A model generated the notes under the pieces. That model was given only the letters and a program-made list of their open reading frames with translations. It had not been told where the DNA came from and made no database searches. The position numbers were made by a program, and so were the translations under genes. From contig JAHRBC010000009.1 of assembly GCA_022702545.1 (NCBI GenBank), positions 124,001-188,000 of the forward strand: a stretch of 64,000 bases of DNA, in the 5' to 3' direction. Each line of letters opens with the position of its first letter. Within the stretch, counting starts at the first letter, position 1. The stretch is from Phycomyces nitens (lineage: Eukaryota; Mucoromycota; Mucoromycetes; Mucorales; Phycomycetaceae). Of the stretch, positions 55,606-64,000 are shown piece by piece.

Positions 55606-56831
55606 TTAATTTCTAACGGCCCATTCAGGTGGGGGAGGGACCATTCCCTCCGGGACTGCTACTTCGTCGACGCGGCCAAACTTTTGACGAAGCATCTGAC
55701 GATGTCTTGTTCCCAAGCCAGCAAGCACGTAGTCATCGACGAGTTCAAGGAAATGATTGAACTAAAATATTCATTAGTATTCTATAAAAATAATAAACAA
55801 TATTCTTTGCGAATTTATTTACCTTGTCGCTTTGCCAGCTTGGGTGCGCAGTGAGGATGCGACGCCCGAACAAAGCATTGCTCCCCTCATCGTCAGACTC
55901 ACCCTCAGACATTGCTGCCTTTTGGATGAGATTGCTGCAGTCCCGGTCCATTTCTTGGTCAATCGCCGCCTTGTTATTGGAGTATGCCTCCCGGCGGCGA
56001 GTGAGATGCTGATGAAATATATGATTGTCAATTGAGTTAATAGGAATCCTTTTCATAATAAAAATAATAACTCACGTCCGCCTGACGGCCATTTCTTCTT
56101 GAGTGAGCATTCGCTTCTGCTCGCTTCTCAAAAGACTTCTTCTCCTGAGTCCGCCTTCCATTGAAGTTGGTGTATATATACCGGTGGAGGTCAGGGTACC
56201 TCAACCCAGACTCGAGAAACCTTGGCTGGAGATAGGCCATTATCTCAAGTACCAACTCTTTGTTGGGACTCTCGTTAAAGGCCACATCCGTTCTCCAGCT
56301 AGGCTTTCGGTTGTTAGCCTCAACCAAGTCTGGGTTGTTGGACCTGAAGTTTTGGGTCTTCAGGTAGCGTCTGATGAAGCCCTAATATATTTTTAGAAGG
56401 TATTAGACTAGCAATATATTTCAATAGTATATACTCACATACGCGTGGTTGGTTTCCTGCATTTGAGGAGCTTCAAACGCAGCAAGTGCAACCACAGTGG
56501 GGGAGAGAGGAGCAGCAGCAATGGGAGCAGCAACAATGAGGGCAGCAACAATGGGGGCAACAGCAACGGAAGCAGCAGCAACAGGGGCAGCAGCAACAGG
56601 GGCAGAAGAAGTTGCCCCAGGGACATTTCCAAAACCATCCAAGATGGCAATGGTACTGACACCATCTTGGATGATAACACCAAGCCTGGTGTCCATAGTG
56701 GCTAGCCTGGTGCCAACAGAACGCACCTCTCCAGTCACATTGGACAAACCAGCCTCCACACTGGTCAATCTGTCCATCAATTCCCTGAACTCGTCGGTTG
56801 TTCGAGGAGCAATTGCACGTCTGTTTGCCAT
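55606..56831 (-). CDS. T3 accessory protein, about 347 aa, four exons
   Basis: The same four-exon structure as T1 with the same splice sites; exon 1 is 56831-56439 (393 nt, 30 nt longer through a GCAGCAACA-type repeat insertion in the Ala/Pro linker). At the codon that is TGA in T1 (32719-32717) T3 reads CAA, so this copy is open to its stop at 55606-55608. Features as in T2: N-terminal coiled coil, NESPNKELVLEIM block, basic segment, acidic SEGESDDEGSN. Convergent with the dead transposase gene. Confidence 0.75.
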
Positions 56832-57240
56832 AATCTACAAAATATCAAATAATAATTTTCAATTGTTAATTGTCTTTATTTCATGGGATCTCATATAAAA
56901 TATGTAATGTCTTATATATACAATTGATATTTGTTTTATTGAAAGGTTTTGGGAAGCAGAAGGGTGTGTTGTGTGTGAACAGGCCTTTGAGAATATAAAA
57001 TACAAAGTATTTATAAAAAAGGAGTTTGATGAGCGGATCCAAACACTTCTTGTACACACTAATGAATGGCTCCATTTGTTTTTAGATTCTATCCATTACC
57101 CCTATTCTGTCTCTGTTTCAAATTATATATCCTTGTATTCTTTTCTTTTTTGCTCTTTTTTCCTTTCCCTCGTTTCCTATATCCGGGCCCATTTTTTCTT
57201 TCTTTTTTACACCTCTTTACACTAAAAAATTGGCGGCTTC

Positions 57241-58994
57241 TTTATAAACATGCGCTCATTCCAATACATCCTGCCTGCATTGCTCATCCAAACAATCTGT
57301 GGTCAGTTGAATGTGCCTTTAGCATCTCGCAAATTATCCTGACTCTCTTTTTTTTATTTTATAGACCTCCTCAACTCACACAGCTTTATTATATGGTTCA
57401 ATCATCAATATTGGGCTAAAAAAATCTTTTTGTGTCAAACGATTTTCTATTCTAACGTTGCTTATTTTATTGTTGACCACACCACCAATCACCCCATCTA
57501 CCTCTTCCTTCATGTACGATTGTAATCATAATGGTAATATCTTTTTTTGGTCTTTATATTTTTTATAATATTATTCTGATCCTCTCTTTTTATCTTATAG
57601 CCTTCCGCCACTCACACAGTCTATTATATTGGTATCGTCATCAGTGTCATGGTAAAAAGAACCTTTTGGTGTCAAACTTTTTTTGTCCAACGTTGTTTAT
57701 TCTACTTGGGTCACCCCCATCACACCCTGTCCATCTCTTCCATCATCTACAACTTGTTATCATAATGGTAATGCCATTTCTTGGTCTATACTTTTCTATA
57801 ATATTATTGTTATTCTCTCTTTTTATTTTATAGACATATTCCGTTCACACGCCTATTATATGGTATGGTCATCAGTGGCATGGTAAAAAATCGTGTCAAA
57901 TAATTTTCCCCTTTAACGTTTCTTATTCTACTATAGACCACCGCCATCAATCACCCCATCTGGCTCCCCCATCATCCTCAACTGTTATCATAATGGTAAT
58001 GCTGTCTCTTAGTCTTTCTACTTTCCATAACACTATTCTGATTCTCTCTTTTTATATTATAGATCTCCTCTACTCAAATGGTCTATTATATGGTATCGTC
58101 ATTGATGGCTTGGTAAAAAATATTTTCGTATCAAACTATTTTATCCTCTAACGTTTCTTATTCTACTATAGACCGCCGCCATCAATCACCCCATCTGGCT
58201 TCCCCATCATCCTCAACTGTTATCATAATGGTAATGCTGTCTCTTAGTCTTTATACTTTCCATAACACTATTCTGATTCTCTCTTTTTATCTTATAGACC
58301 TCCTCTACTCAAACGGTCTATTATATGGTATCGTCATTGGTGGCTTGGTAAAAACTCTTCGTGTCAAACTATTTTCTCCTTTAACGTTTCTTATTCTACT
58401 ATAAACCGCCGCCATCACTGTCCACCCCATCTGGCCCCTTCATCATCTACGACTGGTTATCATAATGGTAATGCCTTTTCTTGGTCTTTATCTCTTTCCA
58501 TAATATTATTCTGGCTATTTACTAATATTGTTCTATACTCTTAATAAGAATCTATTGTTGGTCATCACGTAACATCCCTCTACTTAATTGTCAACTCTGT
58601 TTCTGGTATGTAAATCGATTATTCTATTACCCAATTCACCCATACTAATTTACTTTACCCCATCTCTAGTCAATCTAATCATACAAGATGCCATACCATG
58701 CCGTACAACTCAGCCCCACTTTGTCCGTTCTTATCCATCCCTTACAATGTAAGTATAAAATACCTCGCATCTTGAACAACACCTGCACTCTTGAATATAT
58801 GTCACTAATATAACTTTTATTGTATTAGAATACTGCCGCAACCACCCAAATCGCCGTCGGTCCCTATTTTCAGGTATTGTTCAGTAGTGAAGCACCCGAT
58901 CCAAGTAGTATCAAGTAGGCTGGTAGAAGCGGCAAGGATAAACAGTAATAGTATTAGAGCTTGTGTACAGAACCATTCTATTCTTTCTAATAAA
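57241..58994 (+). repeat. T3 tandem GT-AG module array, five units
   Basis: TATA-like TTTATAAA at 57241, donor marks (ATAATGGTAAT) at 57534, 57768, 57996, 58231 and 58468, one more unit than T1, the terminal PYFQVLFSSEAPDPSSIK block and AATAAA at 58989-58994. Unit lengths are 228-237 bp. Confidence 0.6.
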
Positions 58995-59443
58995 CACAAA
59001 TATAAACCATAAACCTAATAAGTACGGGGTATAAAACAATGGGGGGGATCATTCTATGCTTGATTGCACAGTAATAGTATTCGATGATTGGTTAATTGCT
59101 TGAGGATATCATTGATACCATGGAGAAAGCCAGCTTCTCCCCAACTTTATTTGCTGTGTGTAATCGTCTTTTCAATTTATAAACACATAATCTATTACAC
59201 TAAAAACATAGTTTTAAGCACAAAAATCTGGTAAACACCAAAAATCTATATGCAGAAAAAGCTAACGAACCCTACTCTCCCAAAAGTTTTCAACTTTGCA
59301 CCTGTATGAGATTCGACTTTGAGCCCAGGAGAAACCTTGCTTACTCCCATACTCGTAGTATTCTGTTCTCCCCTGAAAACCTAAACTTTTCCCCTATTTA
59401 TTTCTGGTTATATACATGGTTTTACCCCACAGTTTTTGCAGTG
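58995..59443. other. T3 right subterminal region without a gene
   Basis: Same as 35609-36056 in T1; ends in the CACTG-type tip. Confidence 0.6.
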
Positions 59444-62400
59444 TCTCTGGCTCTTCCGGTTCTACGTCGCGCTCTGCTCGGGGCTCTGCTCCCCACTTCG
59501 CCGTCCGTTCTGCCCACGCTGTCGTGGAAGACCCTCTTGTTCCCTTGGATGCCAGTTCATCCGAGGACGACCAGTCCATGGAAATGGACTTGGAACAGTG
59601 CTCTCCTTGTAAGTACACGAGCGCTAACGTAGATGTCTCTCAACGGTCTACTCACTCTTATCTTGTTCCCATCTCCTTAGAAGGCGAGCAACTGTGGGCA
59701 TTGGTGGACACCGGGGCTACTATCAGTTCGGTGAACACAAAAATCTGTGGCAAATTTGGTTGGGCCATACTTCCCCGCAAGGGAAAGATCGTGTTGGCAA
59801 CCAAGGACGTTACAACCCATAGACTAGGAGTTACAAATAAAATAAATGTTTCATATAATGATAAAAAAATAGCACACTTGTTTGAAGTTATGGACCTCGC
59901 TGAGAATATAGATGTTAGTATTGGTACAGACTTGATGCCTAGCCTTGGCATTCATTTGTTAGGACTGGCAACTAGTTGGTATGGATCTAACGCGCCTCAG
60001 GCTCCTACTCCCATAATTGAAAAAGAAGAACCCAATAATTCACCAGCTGGAACACCTGCTGAACATAGTACTTTCATGAAGGCTCTTTTACCCTTTATTA
60101 AGTCAAACGAAGCTATCCCCATTTCCTCATTCTGTACAGTTAAAGAGTCTATCGTACGTCTGCCTACTCCTCCAGGTCAGGTAGTCTATCAGCGTCAATA
60201 TCCCATCGCTCTGCAACTTGTACCACTGATGGCCAAACACATCAAACAATGGCTAACTGATGGCACAATCCAGCGTGCACCCGTCAACACTAAGTGGAAT
60301 AGCCCACTTACCTTCGCACCCAAGAAAGATGAGTTTGGCAACCCAACAGGAAAGAGACCTTGCCTGGATCCCAGAGCAATCAACACTCTTCTGCCAGATG
60401 ACAGGTTCCCTCTGCCACTCATTTCCGAGCTCTTCCACAAGCTACGAGGTGCCACCATATTCACCACTCTCGACCTCAAGAGTGCATTCCATCACTTTAA
60501 GATTCATGAGGATGATTGACACAAGACCACATTCACATTCGAAGGCAATCAGTATATGTTTCGTGGATGTCCATTCGGCCTCAAGCCTTTGTCATCCAAG
60601 TTTCAACGTGTTGTGAATCTCATTTACCATGACACTCCATATGTTACTGCCTTTGTGGATGATATTGTAGTCTTTTCCACTAACATGACTGACCATGTTA
60701 AACACGTCCAAACCGCCATTCAAAAGCTTACAGACGTCAACCTCATTCTTAATCCACAGAAATGTCACTTCGCGCAAACTTCTGTATCTTTACTGGGTTT
60801 CACTGTGAGTACAAGAGGTGTTGATCTCGACGCTCGCAAAGTTCATAACGCCAACATCTGGCCTCAACCCAAGTCTGGCAAAGACATTCAAAGATTCCTC
60901 AGTCTTGTCAATTACTTTTGCGAGCATATTCCAAACTTGTCGCAACTGTCGTCTCCACTCGATAAACTGCACAATGCTGACTCATTACAAGGGTTATGGA
61001 CTGAGGAACAAACACAAGCTTTTTCCAAGCTCAAACACGCACTTACCCACACACCAGTTATAAGCCACCCGGACACCAATCAGCCTTTCCTGGTTGCCAC
61101 GGATGCCTGTAACACTGGAATAGGCGCAGTGCTCTATCAGATCATCAACAACCAATATCGGTACATTGGCTTCATAGCTCACTCTCTCTCCAAGTCTGAA
61201 CGTAACTATCCCGTTACCAAACGTGAACTCCTGGGTATTGTCTACGCCCTGACCAAATTCCACAAGTTTCTGTGGGGTAACAAATTCACGTTGTACACGG
61301 ACCACAAGGCACTCACCTACCTTCACACACAAGAGATCACCAATCCTATGATGATTAACTGGCTTGACGTGCTCTGCGACTATAACTACGACATAGTTCA
61401 CAGACCTGGCATTGCAAATATTTTACCAGATGCTCTATCGCGCCTTTTCACCTCGGAAAAACTGCTGGGGGAGGATAAAACCATAGAACCCTCTATGAAG
61501 CATCCGGTAAAAGCAGTACAGAAACCATCACATGCCCTTCAACAAATGCACAACACAAGCGAAATGATTACACCACCAATCAAAGACAGACAGCATATCC
61601 TCAATCAAGCACATCTACTCAGCCACTTTGGTACAGATGCTATAGTCAATGCTATACACAGTGATGGACTCCACTGGACTAACCTCAAGCAAGACGCCAC
61701 AGAAACGGTAAAGAACTGCTTGAACTGTCAACAATTCAATGTCACAAAACACGGTTATCACCCACTGAAACCTATTACTGCCAGTCAACCAGGTGAACAC
61801 TGGGCCATTGATCTTGCTGGTCCATACACCACCTCACACAACGGCAACCATTATATCCTAGTAATGGTTGACATCTTCTCCCGATTCTGTATACTCCGCG
61901 CAATTCCTGACAAGACATCCTTAACAATTGCAAGACAACTTGTTCAGATCTTCTGTGACTATGGATTACCCAAGATCCTACAGTCAGACAACGGTACCGA
62001 GTTTGTCAATGAACTCGTCAAGACATTCACCCAGGCAGCAGGAATTGATCATCACCTAGTAACCCCATATCATCCAAGAGCAAATGGTGTTGCTGAGAAA
62101 TGGGTACACACGGCAAAGGAAGTCATAAACAAGAGAACACAAGGAGCAAAGCAAGACTGGGATTTATACATCCCAAGTACGCAACTGGTCATAAACAGCA
62201 AACATGCTAAACTACATGGCACACGTCCCTTCACTCTCATGTTTGCCAGACAACCGACCGATTTCTCTGACTACCAAAAAACGGATAGTACACACACTTC
62301 TCCAAACTGTCTAAAAGAAAGAAAGGACCGTATCGAACAAATGGAGACTGTCGTATTCCCGGCTATCCGAGAACGTATCAAGGCCACACAAGCAGCAGAC

Positions 62401-62901
62401 AAGGGAAGACACGATAAGGGCCATAATATCATAATGGAGTTTCCCAATGACAGCAACGTGATGATCAAGAATATCCTCAGAAAATCCAAGACCGATCCAA
62501 GATATGAGGGACCATTCACAGTCAAGGGCAGAACAAAAGGAGGCAGCTACATCTTGCAAGACAAAACGGGCACACTTTTATCAAGAAACATTCCGCCCTC
62601 GCAAATTAAGCTGATATCCCAAGATACCGTTATCTCTTCTGACAATTTCTACGAGATACAAGCCATCATTGACCATCGTAAAGACAAAGGTGACTATCTT
62701 TACAGAGTACATTGGAAAAACTATGCACCAGATCAAGACACTTGGGAACCAACCAGTCACTTCAACGATTTGAGCATTATTGACAAATACTGGCAAAGAC
62801 GAGGTGCTGAACAACCTCAGAAACAATCTACGATCAAACACAACAAGCGCACCATGTCATCCCAAGAACCTACACGATCCAGTAAACGCAGACGCAACTG
62901 A
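59444..62901 (+). pseudogene. pol: Retro3 pol with one in-frame stop
   Basis: Protease motif ALVDTGATISSVN at about 59695-59735. Reverse transcriptase starts near 60280 (KWNSPLTFAPKKDEFGNPTG) with active site TAFVDDIVVFS at about 60645-60677. RNase H reads VATDACNTGIGAVLYQ. The integrase has an HHCC region (HLLSHFGTDAIV through NCLNCQQF) and DDE core (WAIDLAGPY, QSDNGTEFVN, HPRANGVAEKW). The C-terminal chromodomain is near 62650-62790 (YLYRVHWKNYAPDQDTWEP). The frame is open except for TGA at 60517-60519, directly after KIHEDD, where many relatives have a Trp; a single G-to-A change would explain it. The tail is Lys/Arg-rich. Such chromodomains steer integration to marked chromatin. Confidence 0.9.
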
Positions 62902-62980
62902 ACTCAACAAATGCTACAGTGTATCCTTACATATGCTCCCATGGCAATTCAAATGGTTGTTCCAACCTGGAGGGGGGTAA

Positions 62981-63320
62981 TGTTGTATCCAACATAATCG
63001 TAGATTGAAACATTAACACAAATTACCAATATTGAAACATATTGAATAACCGACCTACTGGAAGTGCACTAAAGAGTGTACCTTTCCAAATACATTATTC
63101 ATACGTAAAGACACACTAACAACCAGTACTAACACACTGGTTAATAGTACTAAGTAAAATAACAAGTCATATCTAATAGTTGGTAGAGAGAACAGACATT
63201 ACATGATATCATCATATCATCACTAGCACTCATCTCAATGTCTATATAAACGCACAATACAAATAGCAATAGTCTTCATCTTATTCACAAATTCTTTCTC
63301 TCTCAATAAACAAAGTCTCA
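62981..63320 (+). repeat. Retro3 3' LTR, right edge approximate
   Basis: Starts TGTTGTATCC right after the purine tract. TATA-like TCTATATAAACG lies at about 63241, and AATAAA near 63306. The right edge is placed at CTCA where LINE sequence resumes; no second LTR is available for comparison. Confidence 0.7.
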
Positions 63321-63888
63321 CCGTACTCTTGTCCATGCTTTGTTTTCCTCTGATTTAACACCTCTGCTTCATGTAGACTATGCTCTCATCCTGACCAAAC
63401 CGCCGAACACCTTCTCATCAGTTGTCCAAAAATCTGGAAGGTATGGGATGATGTACTTACCCAATGGCTCCCCTCCTTTTCCTCTTCACCCCATAGTGTC
63501 GGCTCGGCCATCCTCACTGTTACGCCTCCGCCAGATGGCCCACTTCTCCCAAGCTCACAGATTTTCAGTGCCATTCTCCAGGTAGGTTGGAGGGCCTATT
63601 GGGCTCTTGTATTTGACAATGTCCCTTTTGTTCCTGCAGCCGTCAGTGCATCTGCCCATTCCCTCCTTCACACTTGCATTGACCAAACCAGCATACCCTA
63701 GACATTTCTATATACCCATAACATATCATATTTCATTTCCCCAGTCCCATCTTCATACTTCATAATCTCTACTTTTATACATAATTTCTCTCATAAGCTT
63801 TGAGGCCAATAAGATACCCCCAGCATTGCCGATCAAAGAAGCGTGACTGTGTAGGGATAATAAACTATCTTCTACAAAAAAAAAAAAA
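63321..63888 (+). pseudogene. 3' end of a LINE reverse transcriptase ORF2 and its poly(A) tail
   Basis: The frame ending at 63701 reads CRLCSHPDQTAEHLLISC followed by WKVWDDVLTQW, the C-terminal CCHC zinc motif typical of LINE ORF2 proteins, and then an unremarkable tail. A 3' UTR follows with AATAAA (63859-63864) and 13 A (63876-63888), the expected LINE end. The catalytic part is absent because Retro3 lies upstream. Confidence 0.7.
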
Positions 63889-64000
63889 GTTACATTTTTA
63901 ATCAGTGCTGTAAGATCATCTGTATTAATCTATTTTGGTCTGTAAAACTGGGTCCCAGTATGTACGACTCATGGTAACCTCAAATAAATTTTAAATAATA
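63889..64000. other. Right flank with no gene seen
   Basis: Short AT-rich sequence after the LINE tail. Confidence 0.5.

Larger units (their letters stand above)
52476..59443 (+). mobile_element. CACTA-like element T3, left end missing
   Basis: Near-identical to T1 from 29363 to 36056, ending with the same tip at 59443. The first about 390 bp (tip and first transposase exon) are absent. T2's tip abuts instead. It is longer than the matching T1 span by 274 bp: one extra 235-bp module, a 30-bp in-frame insertion in the accessory gene, and small indels. The right flank is the interior of Retro3. Confidence 0.88.
59444..63320 (+). mobile_element. Retro3, chromodomain gypsy element, 5' part missing
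   Basis: Begins abruptly at the T3 tip within a Ser/Arg-rich segment ahead of the protease. It continues through reverse transcriptase, RNase H, integrase and chromodomain, a purine tract GGAGGGGGG (62968-62978 region) and one 3' LTR (62981 to about 63320). The gag core and 5' LTR are absent from the window. Confidence 0.85.

Overview
This window looks like a transposon-dense, AT-rich stretch of an early-diverging filamentous fungus, most likely Mucoromycota. That placement is an inference. It rests on short spliceosomal introns (about 45-90 nt, GT-AG or GC-AG, with CTAAC-like branch points), Tnp2/CACTA-type transposases of the kind common in that group, and Ty3/gypsy elements next to tRNA genes. 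I see no ordinary host protein gene. The only clear cellular genes are tRNA-Thr(AGU) at 14670-14741 and tRNA-Val(AAC) at 43430-43502. Almost everything else is a mobile element or a piece of one.

Layout. 1-6682: a CACTA element (CACTA-C), cut at its left tip by the window edge. It has a seven-exon transposase gene (3196-6283) and a divergent four-exon accessory gene (1485-2509), and both splice in frame. It sits inside a broken transposase gene of a second family (6683-7370), next to a fragment of a third (7559-8149). 8820-9791: the 3' part of an OTU-like cysteine protease gene. 11.2-14.7 kb: a minisatellite, then three solo LTRs stacked head to tail upstream of tRNA-Thr. 14847-22339: a solo LTR holding CACTA element E2, which itself holds the inverted sister copy E1. 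Target-site duplications can be read at every level. 22750-28055: a Ty3/gypsy element with two seemingly identical LTRs (Gypsy1). 28119-28972: an ISXO2/Merlin-like transposase remnant.

28973-36056, 45979-52475 and 52476-59443 are three copies (T1, T2, T3) of a second CACTA-like family with CACTG ends. Each has a transposase gene, a convergent accessory gene, and a third region of tandem GT...AG modules between a TATA-like box and AATAAA. T1 keeps an open transposase but has a stop in its accessory gene. T3 is the reverse. T2 keeps an open accessory gene. 36057-36908 is a LINE ORF1 piece. 37080-43419 is Gypsy2, a complete young element with a separate integrase ORF, inserted 10 bp upstream of tRNA-Val. 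43579-45978 is a truncated relative of Gypsy1. 59444-63320 is the 3' part of a chromodomain gypsy element inserted in a LINE whose 3' end closes the window.

How the parts may work together: the two CACTA families each pair a DDE transposase with a small, mostly coiled-coil accessory protein, but with opposite gene arrangement. Disabled copies (E1, E2, T3) look as if they were moved or kept by products supplied in trans. All coordinates, splice sites and comparisons were read by eye from the sequence. No searches or alignments were run.
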